Shown in pieces: positions 7,480 through 18,407 of a stretch of DNA of 64,000 nucleotides; positions within the stretch are counted from its first letter, which is position 1, and each line of letters opens with the position of its first letter. The notes beneath the pieces are model-generated. The model made no database searches and had not been told where the DNA came from. It saw nothing but the letters and a program-made list of their open reading frames with translations. The translations under genes were made by a program, and so were the position numbers. Location: assembly GCF_020889625.1 (NCBI RefSeq), contig NZ_CP086381.1, positions 229,587-293,586 of the forward strand, read 5' to 3'. The stretch comes from Deinococcus radiophilus (GTDB lineage: Bacteria; Deinococcota; Deinococci; Deinococcales; Deinococcaceae).

Positions 7480-9024
7480 ATGTCCAGACGACGCTCTGCG
7501 CTGCCGCTGTTTCGTATCCGCTGTTTCCTTACTGCCGCTACGCTGATCATGTTGACGCCGCTGCTTGGTCCTGCCACCCTCGCTCAGGCTGGCACGGTGA
7601 CCCTTTCGGGTGAGCGACTGAGTTTACCGCAGTCGCCAGTATTCGTGGCCTATCCGCCGGATGGTCACCGTGTCGCACACGCTTATGTCTTGGTGGAAGG
7701 CAGTGTCCTGCCAGGAGCTGACCTGCGGATTGGTGGCCGGGCCGTGCCAGTGGGCGCAGATGGCCTATTCGTGGAATGGGTGCCTCTACGGCCGGGCCTC
7801 AACCCGCTGCGCGTGACCAGCCACCGGGGTGGGCAAACCTGGTCAGCGACCTTGCGCGTGATCCGCGCGGCGGCTCCGGTTCGGCCACCGGCGCCCCTCC
7901 AGACCCACGCGCCCCGCGTAGCTGAAGTGGTGGACCCCGGTCAGGGCTGGGGAGTCAATACCGTTCGCTCAGCCTGGGAAGATGATGCAGGACGTGCGGT
8001 ACTGTACGCCCGACAGGGACAGCGTGTGCTGGTGACCGGGCAGCGCGGCGACCTGAGCCGGGTGCAACTGGCCGATGGAAGGCCGCTGTGGGCGACCCGA
8101 AGCACGCTCAGGCTGCTGCCAGCCTGGACAACAGACCTCACCGCTCAGGTGGGCGGCCCAATCTGGGTGTCTGCTACAGCAGGCGACTGGCACCAGTTGA
8201 GGCTGCCGACAGTGGGCCGCGTACCGTTTGTCCTCAGCGAGATTCCCGGTGGCCTGCGCCTCAGCCTGGTTGGGGCGCAGTCGGTGGGGGCCTGGACCCC
8301 GCCGTCAGGTCTGAACCTGCGGCCCTGGCAAGAAGGCGCTGCGTTACATTTCGACCTCAGCCTGCCGCGGCCTCTGCACGGATTTGCCGCAGGCTATCAG
8401 GCGGCAGAGCAGGGCGACGAACTGGTCCTGCGTTTCCGCGAAGCCCCCGCGCCAGGACCGTTGGCGGGGCGTCATATTGTGCTGGATGCAGGCCATGGGG
8501 GCAGCGAAAAGGGAGGAGCTGGACCACTGCGAGTGCCTGAGAAGGACATTGTGCTGCCCATTGCACTGCGGGCTGCCCAGTTGCTACGGGCCGAAGGTGC
8601 CACCGTCACCTTGACCCGCCAGGGCGACGTGACCGTCCCGCTGTACGACCGTCCGCAACTGGCCGAACGGGTGGGGGCCGACGTGCTGGTCAGCGTACAT
8701 GCCAATGCCATTCCCGACGGCAAGGATCCCCGAACCGTGCGCGGTGCAGGCAGTTACTTCTCCTATACCCAGTCGCGTCCCTTGGCCGATGCCCTGCAAC
8801 GTTCGCTGGTCGCGGCGTTTCCAGCGGTGGGAGATGACGGACTGCACCCACAGGCCAATTTGGCGCTGACCCGGCCTACATCGCAGCCCAGCGTGCTGCT
8901 GGAACTGGGCTATCTCACCGATCCCCAGAACCTCCGTACCCTAATGAGCGCACAGGGACAGGAGGGGTACGCTCAGGCCATTGCGGCGGGCCTCCGGGCT
9001 TACTTTGCTGGGTTACCCGACTAG
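7480..9024 (+). CDS. N-acetylmuramoyl-L-alanine amidase (Amidase_3), secreted
   Basis: The start ATG 7480 follows GGAGG by 4 bases and gives a 514-residue precursor with a clear signal peptide ([17 protein letters not shown], a hydrophobic core, cleavage near LAQAG). A long N-terminal region of beta-rich sequence is likely to bind the wall or an activator. The catalytic domain occupies about the last 180 residues: [39 protein letters not shown] and [11 protein letters not shown] carry the expected zinc-ligand histidines and catalytic glutamates. It cleaves the amide bond between muramic acid and the stem peptide during wall remodelling or cell separation. The family is certain; the role in division is inferred. 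Confidence 0.92.
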   Translation: MSRRRSALPLFRIRCFLTAATLIMLTPLLGPATLAQAGTVTLSGERLSLPQSPVFVAYPPDGHRVAHAYVLVEGSVLPGADLRIGGRAVPVGADGLFVEWVPLRPGLNPLRVTSHRGGQTWSATLRVIRAAAPVRPPAPLQTHAPRVAEVVDPGQGWGVNTVRSAWEDDAGRAVLYARQGQRVLVTGQRGDLSRVQLADGRPLWATRSTLRLLPAWTTDLTAQVGGPIWVSATAGDWHQLRLPTVGRVPFVLSEIPGGLRLSLVGAQSVGAWTPPSGLNLRPWQEGAALHFDLSLPRPLHGFAAGYQAAEQGDELVLRFREAPAPGPLAGRHIVLDAGHGGSEKGGAGPLRVPEKDIVLPIALRAAQLLRAEGATVTLTRQGDVTVPLYDRPQLAERVGADVLVSVHANAIPDGKDPRTVRGAGSYFSYTQSRPLADALQRSLVAAFPAVGDDGLHPQANLALTRPTSQPSVLLELGYLTDPQNLRTLMSAQGQEGYAQAIAAGLRAYFAGLPD

Positions 9025-9073
9025 GCCTTGTCTCTGAGTCGGGGACGCGTCCCTGGCCTCCCAACCTGGGCGC

Positions 9074-9079
9074 TAAACT
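9074..9079 (+). promoter_or_regulatory. -10 box of a leaderless promoter (lpdA)
   Basis: TAAACT ends 7 bases before the ATG at 9087 and no Shine-Dalgarno is present, so transcription probably starts at the A of the start codon. Confidence 0.55.
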
Positions 9080-9086
9080 GACCCAC

Positions 9087-10493
<1,407 letters not shown>

Positions 10494-10506
10494 GCGTCCA
10501 TCTGAA

Positions 10507-10545
10507 GAGAGGAGGCCCGGAACTGCGTGTTCTGGGCCTCTTTAT
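10507..10545 (+). terminator. Rho-independent terminator after lpdA
   Basis: GAGGCCCGGAAC pairs with GTTCTGGGCCTC across a short loop and is followed by TTTATT. Confidence 0.75.
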
Positions 10546-10577
10546 TGGCGCGGCTGCAGCATAGGCCAGGTGGCGCT

Positions 10578-10583
10578 TACACT
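10578..10583 (+). promoter_or_regulatory. -10 box of a leaderless promoter (DUF421 gene)
   Basis: TACACT ends 6 bases before the ATG at 10590, with no Shine-Dalgarno between. Confidence 0.5.
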
Positions 10584-10589
10584 GCCCCC

Positions 10590-11102
10590 ATGAGTTTGCC
10601 TGACATCATCTGGACGGAACTGGTCAATATTCTGACCCCTGAGCAGGGCTGGAGTGTCCAGCTGGTGGTTCGCACCATTCTGTCCACCACGCTGCTGATG
10701 GGCTACGTGATCCTGCTGGCCCGCACCTTCGGATCACGCACCTTTGCCAGTTTTACGTCGTTCGACTTTCTGACCAATGTGGCCGCCGGGTCGCTGGTGG
10801 CCAGCGCCATCCTGGGCCAAAGCATTGTGGAAAGCAGCCTGAGCATCCTAACGCTGGTGCTGCTTCAGTGGGGTATTTCGGGGCTGAGTGCGCGTTCGGC
10901 GGCGGCGCGGCAGACCTTCGACAATGCCCCAGTGGTTCTGGTTGAAAAGGGCTGCAAGTTGAGTGGCAATATGCAGCGTGCCCGCATCTCCGATGAGATT
11001 TTGTATCAGCATATGCGTTCCGCCGGAGTGCTGACTTTGTCCGACGTGCAGTGGGCCGTGCTGGAGAGTGGCGGGTCCATCAGTGTGGTGCGAAAAAACT
11101 AA
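10590..11102 (+). CDS. DUF421 (YetF-type) membrane protein
   Basis: A 170-residue protein with three membrane helices in its first 100 residues and a soluble C-terminal domain. The central blocks (TFASFTSFDFLTNVAAGSLV, RQTFDNAPVVLVEKG and ARISDEILYQHMRSAGV followed by VQWAVLESGGSISV) match the DUF421/YetF family, whose biochemical role is unknown, though Bacillus members act on spore germination or membrane properties. The start is set by the leaderless -10 box and fits the first hydrophobic helix. Downstream is a terminator for the converging chemosensory operon. Confidence 0.85.
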   Translation: MSLPDIIWTELVNILTPEQGWSVQLVVRTILSTTLLMGYVILLARTFGSRTFASFTSFDFLTNVAAGSLVASAILGQSIVESSLSILTLVLLQWGISGLSARSAAARQTFDNAPVVLVEKGCKLSGNMQRARISDEILYQHMRSAGVLTLSDVQWAVLESGGSISVVRKN

Positions 11103-11131
11103 GCAGATCCGGATACGGAATAGCAGTACAA

Positions 11132-11160
11132 GAAAACCCGCCCCGGCATCACCGGGCGGG
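11132..11160 (-). terminator. Terminator of the chemosensory operon
   Basis: On the minus strand CCCGCCCGGT pairs with CCGGGGCGGG over a four-base loop and is followed by TTTTCTTG. It sits just after the last gene of the operon. Confidence 0.75.
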
Positions 11161-11181
11161 CCGTGTATCAGAGACGCAGAC

Positions 11182-11964
11182 TTACATGTGGCGGAGCGTG
11201 ACCAGCACCTTGTCGCCCAGGCCGCGCATGGTCAGGCGCTTGCCACCCAGTTCCAGTTCCAGCTGGCCTGCGCCACTTTCGCCCAGGCGGCCCGCCAAGA
11301 ACTCGGCCGTCCCCATATAGAAACGTGCGAATTGGCCGATGTTCTTGGGCAGAGGCTCTCCGCGCTGTTCCAGCACTGTGCCGTCACGTTCGACCAAGAC
11401 GGCGCTCAGGACACCGTGGGTGGCTGCGGCGCGGTCCAGCATGGCACTGAAAGCGCCGTTGTGGGCCTGCGGACGGGACTCGGTGGCCGGGGGGTTGACC
11501 ATCGGCTCTTCGGTCCGTGTCGTGGTGGCAGCCTCTGGTGCGGCGCTGACGACTTCTTCAGGTTCCACCTCAACCTGTTCAGCCGCTTTGGCCTTGGCAC
11601 CATCACTGAGGGCCTGGTTGACCGCAGGCATCAGCTCTTCATGACGGAAGGGCTTCTTGAGAACACCTTCCGCCCCCACCTGATGGGCCTGCTGGCGGGT
11701 TTCAGGATCCACGTTGCCGCTGATAATCAGCACAGGAATGTTGCGGTAGCGGTCATCGGCCTTCAACTGGCGGCAGAGCTCGAAGCCACTCAGCCCCGGC
11801 ATGATCACGTCTGCAATGACCAGATCGGTAGGGGCCGCGTCCATCTGCTCCAGAGCCTGTTCGGCGCTGGCGGCGCTGCGGACTTCCATCCCTTCTTTTT
11901 TGAGGGACAGTTCCAGGGCTTTACGCACGCTGATGCTGTCGTCAATGACAAATATATGGTTCAT
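11182..11964 (-). CDS. Response regulator receiver fused to a C-terminal Roadblock/LC7 domain
   Basis: A 260-residue protein. Residues 1-120 are a canonical receiver (VIDDS, phosphoacceptor Asp52 in ADVIMPG, Lys104 in KKPF). A linker of about 45 residues rich in Ala, Glu and Pro follows. Residues 165-260 (FSAMLDRAAATHGVLSAVLV, ERDGTVLEQRG, GQLELELGGKRLTMRGLGDK) have the sequence pattern of a Roadblock/LC7 domain, a fold that regulates small GTPases such as MglA. It is the last gene of the chemosensory operon and so a likely phospho-output of the hybrid CheA. An LC7-type GTPase pair is encoded at 49-51 kb. The receiver call is sure; LC7 is from pattern only. Confidence 0.8.
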   Translation of the reverse strand: MNHIFVIDDSISVRKALELSLKKEGMEVRSAASAEQALEQMDAAPTDLVIADVIMPGLSGFELCRQLKADDRYRNIPVLIISGNVDPETRQQAHQVGAEGVLKKPFRHEELMPAVNQALSDGAKAKAAEQVEVEPEEVVSAAPEAATTTRTEEPMVNPPATESRPQAHNGAFSAMLDRAAATHGVLSAVLVERDGTVLEQRGEPLPKNIGQFARFYMGTAEFLAGRLGESGAGQLELELGGKRLTMRGLGDKVLVTLRHM

Positions 11965-12038
11965 AGGGACTCCGATCTCGGGGGTTCAGGGTGAAAGGTT
12001 TCAGGGTATCCAGGGCCTAGGGCCACTGGGCCGCTGCA

Positions 12039-12776
12039 CTAGTGCGGCACACCCGCACGTTCAGCATGGCGGTGATCCAGATCCACGGTCACTTCCATCA
12101 GCAAGCGTTCGGTGCGCTCTTCAATGTTGCGTGGCGCCGGAAGGCCAAGCGGTGGCGCCTGATAGAACCGGAAACGGCTCTCAGGGTCCAGTCCAGCTGC
12201 GTCCAGCAATTCCAAGACCGCTGCGTGGGCGGTATGGGGGCCATATTCGGCGTAAACGATGTCGCCAGCGTGCATCAGCAAGTAGCCCTGGTGTTCGCCG
12301 GCATCAATCAGCCAGTGGCCGCTCAGCTCGCTTTCGGCCACCCAGGTCAGCAACTCGGCCAGCAGGTTGCCGCTCAGCCGACCATGCAGGTCACCCGGAG
12401 CGCGGCTGAACGGTGGCAAATCTTCAGGGACGGCATTCAGTTGCTCCAACACCTGCCGGACCAGTTCCACTGTGCCTACCGAGGGCGGCAAGTTGAAGTT
12501 GGGCGGTGTGGCCTGACCACCCCCCTGGTCGGTCAGCAGGAAAAAGGGTGTTTCGCGGGTGGCGGGTTCTATCCGCAGGATGTCGCGGAAATCCTCCCCA
12601 GCCATGTCACCCGGTTGCTCATCGCAGATCACAGCGTCCACGTGGTTGCGCTCCAGCTCGGTCAGGGCCGGCAGGGCACCGTCGCTGAGGTGGGCATGAA
12701 CCCCGGTGGCCCCCGTGAGGCTGCGAATCAGCTGAGCGCGGGCAGGGTTGGGGACCAGCACGAAGATCTGTTTCAT
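12039..12776 (-). CDS. Degenerate receiver plus PATAN/DUF4388 output protein
   Basis: A 245-residue protein whose start overlaps the hybrid CheA stop (ATGA), so translation is coupled. Residues 1-115 have receiver-like topology, keep an aspartate at about 52 (VICDEQPG) but lack the acidic pair at the N-terminus and the conserved lysine, so phosphorylation is doubtful. Residues 130-240 (LHGRLSGNLLAELLTWVAES, SGHWLIDAGEHQGYLLMHAGDIVYAEYGP) match the DUF4388/PATAN pattern, a domain first described in cyanobacterial PixG-like regulators of type IV pili. It is probably an output or adaptor of this pathway. Confidence 0.75.
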   Translation of the reverse strand: MKQIFVLVPNPARAQLIRSLTGATGVHAHLSDGALPALTELERNHVDAVICDEQPGDMAGEDFRDILRIEPATRETPFFLLTDQGGGQATPPNFNLPPSVGTVELVRQVLEQLNAVPEDLPPFSRAPGDLHGRLSGNLLAELLTWVAESELSGHWLIDAGEHQGYLLMHAGDIVYAEYGPHTAHAAVLELLDAAGLDPESRFRFYQAPPLGLPAPRNIEERTERLLMEVTVDLDHRHAERAGVPH

Positions 12777-15700
12777 GGATTCCTGCTCAGGATACTGCCC
12801 AGGCGGCGCAGCAGCAGCGCTTCGTCAACGGGTTTACTGAAGTAGTCGTTGGCGCCCAGCTGGAAGGCCAGTCGCTGGTGCTTCTCGCCGGCGCGGGTAG
12901 TCATCACGACCAGGGGCAGCTCGGCGGTCGCAGGGCGGCTCCGCAGCGCCGAAAGCAGCTCGTAGCCGTTCATGCGCGGCATTTCCAGGTCCGAAATCAC
13001 CAGGTCGAAGGATGCGTAGTCCACTTGCAGGCGGTCCAGGGCCTCCTGGCCGTCGTTGGCGGTGGTCACGTCGTACCCGCCGCGCTCCAGCATGCGGCTG
13101 ACCAGACGGCGGACCGACAGCGAATCGTCCACCAGCATGACGCGGGCACGCTGCGCGGCACTGTCTTCCTGCGCGCCCTTACGCAGCCACATTTCGCGGC
13201 GGCGCATCAGGCGGCCCAGGCCAGTCGGGTCCAGAATCGGCATCGGCTGTCCACTGGGTGAAATGGCCGTACCTGAGAGGTAATCCATCTGCGCCAGCAC
13301 ACTGCCCAAGTTCCCTACGGCGGCTTCGTCGATGTCCCCGAAGGCGTCCACCCGCACGGCAATGTCCCCGGCAGCGGCGCTCAGGATCACCAGTCGGTAG
13401 GTGGAATCCTCTCCGGTCATGCCCCAGATCTGGCGCAGGTCAATGACTGGTAGGCGGGCCGAATCCAGCTCGACTTCCAGGCCGTGCTCACCAGTGATCA
13501 GATCCTGGCGCTCACGTTCCATCAGCAGACGTACCGTGTTGACCGAGAAGGCGATTTCCTGGCCGCCCACCTGGCAGGTCAGCAGGTCGGCGATGCGCTG
13601 GTTGGTCGGAATACGCATGGTGAAGACGGTGCCCTGTCCCGGCTCGGAATGGATCAGCAGTTCGCCGCCCATGCCGCGCAGGGTGTTGGCGACCACGTCC
13701 ATGCCCACCCCGCGTCCCGCTTCGGAGCTCACGGTTTTGGCAGTAGACAGGCCAGGCAGCAGAATCAAGCGGGCCAGATCTCCCTGGCTCATCTGTTCCA
13801 GCTCCTGCGCCGAACGCAGGCCTTTTTCCAGGGCACGAATGCGAATGGCATCATAGTTCAGGCCTTCGCCGTCGTCCTGTACGGAAACTTCCAAGAAGTT
13901 ACCGCCTTCGGTCACGCGCAGTGACACCTGGCCCAGGGCGGGTTTGCCTGCGGCAAGGCGCTGCTCAGGCGATGAAATCCCGTGGCTGGCCGCGTTGTTG
14001 AGCAGGTGCAGCAGCGGCTCGGCCAGCTGTTGCAGTACCGCCGTGTCCACTTCGGTGGTTTCGCCGTTGATGTGCAGTTCCAGGCGCTCCGAGCGCTCAC
14101 GGGCCCAGCGGCGCAGTCGGCCTGCCACACTGGTAAAGGGCACACGGCTGGTACGACTCAGATCCAAACGCAGGCGGCGGGTCAGCTTGGCCAGGTCTTC
14201 GTTGTCTTCTTGCAACGAGCGCAGTCCGTTCTCAAAGCGGCTGCGCACCTCCGAGAAGTCGGCTGCCAGCTCGGTCATGGAGCGGGCCAGAATGTTGAGG
14301 TCGTTGTAGGTATCCAGCTCCAGCTCGTCGAATTGCTCGCCCAGATCGGTGTCACCGACGACGCCACGCCCGGTGACGGTGGCCCGGTCCGTGACCATAT
14401 CAGGGTTGAGGTAACGTTCCTCGAAGTCACGCACCGTGCGGCTGAAGCGGGCCTGTGACTGATCCAGGGCATTCTGCAGTCCGGAGAAGGTTTGCAGCGA
14501 CTGTTCCAATCGGGCACGGGCGACCACCAAGTCCCCGATCTGATCCATCAGTTCTTCCAGGCGGCGGGTGTCCACACGGACGCTGGTCCGCACCGGCAAC
14601 AGGGCAGGAGTTCCAGGTTCAGCCTGGTCGGGGGTATCCACGGTGATAGCGCTGGTACGTTCGGCTTCCAGCACGCTTTCCCAGGAGCGGCCCTGCGACA
14701 GCAGGCGCAGGCGTTCGGCCAAGACATGGGCGTCCTGGGCAGATCCGGCCTGACCCTGCGTCATGGCCAGCATCTGGCCCATGGCGTCGGTGGCCTGATC
14801 CAGCGTTTCCAGCACTGGGCCGTCCAGTGCCTGGGCTCCGTCACGGACAGCTCCAAGCAAATCTTCGGCACGGTGGGCAAAGTCGCCCAGTGGCTGCAGG
14901 CCCACCATGTAGGAGCTGCCTTTGATGGTGTGGGCCGAGCGGAACATCTCGTTGATATCGGCAGCGTCAGCACGTTCCAGCTGGGTACGCAGTGCATCCA
15001 GGTGTTCTTGAACCTCGGGTGCGAAGTATTCCAGTACCTCGGCGTTCTCGCGGCCGAAGAGAGCCAGTTCGGTTTCCAAGTTGCTGCGCTGCTCTTGTGC
15101 TGCGCTGCTGGGTGCTGACGTGGTCTGCTCAGTGCTGGCCTGGGCAGCATATTGCGTTTCACGGGCGACAACCTCGGTCCAGTCGTTGCCGCCAGCCAAC
15201 AGTTGCAGTCGGCGGCTCAGGCGGCTGACCTGGGCGTCCAGGGACTGCGCTTCACCGCCGGCGGCCCGGAGCATCAGGCCCATCGCATCGGCAGACTGTT
15301 CCAGCGTTTCGGTCACAGGACCGTCCAACTCCTGCTGACCGTCACGGATGGCACCCAGCAGATCTTCCATACGGTGCGCGAATTCGCCCAGTGGCTGCAG
15401 GCCCACCATGTAGGAACTGCCCTTGATGGTGTGGGCCGAGCGGAACAGCACATGGATATCCGGCTCGTCACTGCCCAGACCCGCGTGCAGCGCGTCCAGG
15501 TGTTCCTGCACTTCAGGCGCGAAGTATTCCCAGACCTCCGCATTGTCCTGAGCAAAGGTCAGCAACTGGCGGCTCAAGTCGTCACTGATGTCCTCAGTGC
15601 TGCTCTGCTGAGTCGGTGCAACACCTTCTGGGGTGGCTGGCGTGTGGCCTTCGGTTTCGAAGCCTCCACGCAAGTGCCCACGCGCCAGATAAAAGGCGTC

Positions 15701-16114
15701 AGGGTGGGCGCGGAGCAGCTCAGTCATCCGCTGCGGCGCTCCGGTCTGCGCGAAGGTCAGCCCCAGGTTTCCTTCCTGGCCGGTGGTTTTGGCCTCCTTA
15801 GCGGCTCCGCTCAGAGCCACCACGATCTCGCTGACCAGATCATTGTAGCGGCCTTGCCAGCTTTCAGGCAGCTGGGGACGGGGCATCAGTAGGCGCTCGG
15901 CCACCGAGGCCAGCTGGGCCATTTGGGGGAACCCATACAGGCTGGCGGTACCGCGCAGGCGGTGAGTCAGGACACCCAGCGCCTGCATCTGCGGTTCAGC
16001 CTGCGCGTAGTCGGGCGCTTGTTTCAACAGCTGCAAGCGTTCTTCAATGGAGGCCATCGTCTCATGGACATCCTCAAAGAAGTAGTGCAGCAGGTCATTG
16101 TTGGCGGTAGTCAT
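12773..16114 (-). CDS. Hybrid CheA-type histidine kinase with three Hpt domains and a receiver
   Basis: 1113 residues. An N-terminal Hpt-like domain has His51 in HRLRGTASLYGF. Two nearly identical Hpt domains near residues 190-300 and 350-460 both carry AHTIKGSSYMVGLQPLG. The kinase core follows (HLLNNAASHGI, QDDGEGLNYD, GRGVGMDVVANTLRGMGG), then a CheW-like domain near 860-980 and a receiver from about 990 (VMLVDDSLSVRR, ISDLEMPRMNG, SKPVDE). This is the ChpA/PilL/PixL design: it phosphorylates several response regulators downstream of chemoreceptors. A Shine-Dalgarno (AAAGGA) precedes the start. Flanking genes supply receptors, CheW and receivers. Confidence 0.93.
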   Translation of the reverse strand: MTTANNDLLHYFFEDVHETMASIEERLQLLKQAPDYAQAEPQMQALGVLTHRLRGTASLYGFPQMAQLASVAERLLMPRPQLPESWQGRYNDLVSEIVVALSGAAKEAKTTGQEGNLGLTFAQTGAPQRMTELLRAHPDAFYLARGHLRGGFETEGHTPATPEGVAPTQQSSTEDISDDLSRQLLTFAQDNAEVWEYFAPEVQEHLDALHAGLGSDEPDIHVLFRSAHTIKGSSYMVGLQPLGEFAHRMEDLLGAIRDGQQELDGPVTETLEQSADAMGLMLRAAGGEAQSLDAQVSRLSRRLQLLAGGNDWTEVVARETQYAAQASTEQTTSAPSSAAQEQRSNLETELALFGRENAEVLEYFAPEVQEHLDALRTQLERADAADINEMFRSAHTIKGSSYMVGLQPLGDFAHRAEDLLGAVRDGAQALDGPVLETLDQATDAMGQMLAMTQGQAGSAQDAHVLAERLRLLSQGRSWESVLEAERTSAITVDTPDQAEPGTPALLPVRTSVRVDTRRLEELMDQIGDLVVARARLEQSLQTFSGLQNALDQSQARFSRTVRDFEERYLNPDMVTDRATVTGRGVVGDTDLGEQFDELELDTYNDLNILARSMTELAADFSEVRSRFENGLRSLQEDNEDLAKLTRRLRLDLSRTSRVPFTSVAGRLRRWARERSERLELHINGETTEVDTAVLQQLAEPLLHLLNNAASHGISSPEQRLAAGKPALGQVSLRVTEGGNFLEVSVQDDGEGLNYDAIRIRALEKGLRSAQELEQMSQGDLARLILLPGLSTAKTVSSEAGRGVGMDVVANTLRGMGGELLIHSEPGQGTVFTMRIPTNQRIADLLTCQVGGQEIAFSVNTVRLLMERERQDLITGEHGLEVELDSARLPVIDLRQIWGMTGEDSTYRLVILSAAAGDIAVRVDAFGDIDEAAVGNLGSVLAQMDYLSGTAISPSGQPMPILDPTGLGRLMRRREMWLRKGAQEDSAAQRARVMLVDDSLSVRRLVSRMLERGGYDVTTANDGQEALDRLQVDYASFDLVISDLEMPRMNGYELLSALRSRPATAELPLVVMTTRAGEKHQRLAFQLGANDYFSKPVDEALLLRRLGSILSRNP

Positions 16115-16131
16115 GACGTCCTTTCAGTCCG

Positions 16132-18381
16132 TTAGCTCGGCAGGCGGAAACGCGAGAGCGAGGCGTTGAGCTGGTCGGCCAGCTGCTGGAGCTGCTCTGC
16201 GGCGGCGCGACCTTGCTGCACCGATTCCTGTGAGCGCTCGGCGATTTGGGCAATGTCCTGCACCGAGGCACTTACCTGCTCAATGTTCTCTACCTGATCA
16301 CGGGTTGAGAGCGAAATCTGCTCGGCCAGCCGTGCCGATTCACGCGACAGCGTACTGATCTGCTCCAGGCGCTGTCCGGCTGTTCCGGCGACCTGGTATC
16401 CCTGGTTCACCTGCTCGGCGTTTTCACGCATGGTCTGCACGACCTCAGCGATTTCGCGCTGAATCCCGGCAATCAGGCCTGCAATCTGGCGTGACGCCTG
16501 GGCGGACTCGTCTGCCAGCTGGCGAACTTCGTCGGCCACCACGCTAAAACGCTCTCCGGCCTCGCCTGCTCCGGCAGCCTCAATGGAGGCGTGCAGTGAA
16601 AGCAAGTTGGTCTGTGACGCGATGGAGGAGATGGTGTCCACGATCTGGCCGATCTGACGCGAACGGTCGGACAGCGCCGCGATACGCTGCTCAGCATTTT
16701 GAGCCGTTTCACGAATGCCTTGCATGCCGCTCAGGGTGGCCTGCACGGCTTGCTGACCTTCGTTGGACGCCAGCAGAGCGTCAAGGGCGGCCTGGGCCGA
16801 TTGCTGCGCGATCTCGGACATGGCTTGAATCTGGCGGTTCACTTCTTCCGTCTGCTCGGCCACACGCTGCGCGGACTGGGCAGTCAGCACGGTACCGCTG
16901 CTGATGGTGTCGGTGGTGCTGAGCATCTGGTGGGAACCTGCTGTCACGGACTCGGCGGCGCTGCGGGTTCCGGTGAGCACCGAACCCAGCTCCTCGGTCA
17001 TGAAGTTGATGGAGTCCACCACGTTGCCAAGCACGTCTTCGGTCACGACACCGCGCTTGGTGAGGTCACCGTCGGCGATGTCCATGGTGACGTCAAGGAA
17101 CTGTCCGATGTTGTTCTGGAGCTGTTCTTGTTCCAGACGTTCCTGCGCCACACGGCGGTCGTTTTCTTCCAGCTGCTCGGCGGCCACGTTGAACGTGTTG
17201 GACAAGGTGCCGATCTCGTCTTGGCTGTCGGCCACGATTCGCTGTCCATAGTTGCCGCGTGACAGTTCCTGGGCAGCTTGGGTGAGTGTCCCAAGCCGTC
17301 CGGTGATGTTCCCGATGATGTACTGCGTCAGGGCATAGATCAGGGTCGCCACGGCCAGCAGACCCAGCAGAATCAGCAGGAGTCGGTTCAGTGCGGCGCT
17401 GCGCTGTTGCTCGTAGATGGTATTCAGCTGACGGGTGGTGTTTTCGAAGGCTGCATACTGCGATTCGAGGGTGGGGTTCAGCGTGTCCAGCGCCTGATCT
17501 ACCGTCAGTGCCGTGTTGGATTTGACCACCAGCTCGTTGAACATCAGACGCAGGCTGGTGTCCAGGTCCGAATACATGGCGTCGTAAGACGGCTTAAGCT
17601 CCCGGCCCAGATCAGGATATTGCTGGAACAGCAGATCACTTTCGCGCTGCAACTCGGCAACGATGTCACGGCCCCGCGTCAGGTCAGCTTCGACCTGAGC
17701 ACGCTGTTCCTCGGTACGTTCACCGCGCTGAAGCCGCTGCACCCGGTCCAGCACCTCGACCGTGTTGATAATGTAACGTCCGGATTCCGGCAGAACGACA
17801 GGCATGCTCTCAGAAGCCAGTTCGACCAGACCCAGTGCCCTGGACTGCGAGTTGGCGTAGAGGTTGCCGGTCTGTGCCAGCACCGTAAACAGGCTGAGCA
17901 ATTCTTCATTCAGGACCAAGTTGATCTGGTCGCTGAGGCCCTCAGCAGTGCCCACCCGGCCATCCACCAGATCGGTGACGCGCTTTACCTTGGCCTGCAT
18001 GGTTTCGGTGAGGCGCTGGGCTTCAGGAATATTGGCGGCAGCCACAGTGGCGGCGACGGTGGCCATATCGTCTTTTACCTGCTGGTTCAGCTGCGGGTCC
18101 ACGTTTTGCGGCGCAGTACCACGCATGTAGCGTAGGTTCTTCTGCAGGTTTTGCAACTGCAGATAGTTGGACGCCACTTGGCTCTGTTTCTGGGCCTGGA
18201 GGTACTGATTGTAGGCCTGCGTACCCAGGGTAATCCCGGCCAGCGCGAAGGGCAGACCCGCCAGCAAGCCTACCAGCAGCAGTTTCTGGCGCACGCTGTA
18301 GCGGTCCAGTGGATTGGCGCGGCGCGCTGGGGGTTGGGGGACCGGGGAGGGGCCCAGGGTGGGAGTAGATGTCGTGGTCAT
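16132..18381 (-). CDS. Methyl-accepting chemotaxis-type receptor with tandem HAMP (copy 1)
   Basis: 749 residues: a cytoplasmic proline-rich N-terminus, a first membrane helix near 30-55, an extracytoplasmic helical sensor to about residue 325, a second membrane helix (LNRLLLILLGLLAVATLIYA), a HAMP domain (LGTLTQAAQELSRGNYGQRI) followed by a second HAMP-like block ([20 protein letters not shown]), and the signalling tip near [20 protein letters not shown] with AGEAGERFSVVADEVRQLAD. It ends [12 protein letters not shown] with no CheR-docking pentapeptide. AGGAG lies 7 bases before the ATG. It should feed the hybrid CheA encoded next to it. Confidence 0.93.
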   Translation of the reverse strand: MTTTSTPTLGPSPVPQPPARRANPLDRYSVRQKLLLVGLLAGLPFALAGITLGTQAYNQYLQAQKQSQVASNYLQLQNLQKNLRYMRGTAPQNVDPQLNQQVKDDMATVAATVAAANIPEAQRLTETMQAKVKRVTDLVDGRVGTAEGLSDQINLVLNEELLSLFTVLAQTGNLYANSQSRALGLVELASESMPVVLPESGRYIINTVEVLDRVQRLQRGERTEEQRAQVEADLTRGRDIVAELQRESDLLFQQYPDLGRELKPSYDAMYSDLDTSLRLMFNELVVKSNTALTVDQALDTLNPTLESQYAAFENTTRQLNTIYEQQRSAALNRLLLILLGLLAVATLIYALTQYIIGNITGRLGTLTQAAQELSRGNYGQRIVADSQDEIGTLSNTFNVAAEQLEENDRRVAQERLEQEQLQNNIGQFLDVTMDIADGDLTKRGVVTEDVLGNVVDSINFMTEELGSVLTGTRSAAESVTAGSHQMLSTTDTISSGTVLTAQSAQRVAEQTEEVNRQIQAMSEIAQQSAQAALDALLASNEGQQAVQATLSGMQGIRETAQNAEQRIAALSDRSRQIGQIVDTISSIASQTNLLSLHASIEAAGAGEAGERFSVVADEVRQLADESAQASRQIAGLIAGIQREIAEVVQTMRENAEQVNQGYQVAGTAGQRLEQISTLSRESARLAEQISLSTRDQVENIEQVSASVQDIAQIAERSQESVQQGRAAAEQLQQLADQLNASLSRFRLPS

Positions 18382-18407
18382 GCTGTTTCTCCTGACGTGG
18401 GCATGCT

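Noticed and set aside
11068..11994. 308-codon plus-strand frame
   Set aside because: It lies opposite the receiver-LC7 gene and has a His/Gln/Gly-rich composition typical of antisense frames; the minus strand has clear receiver motifs.
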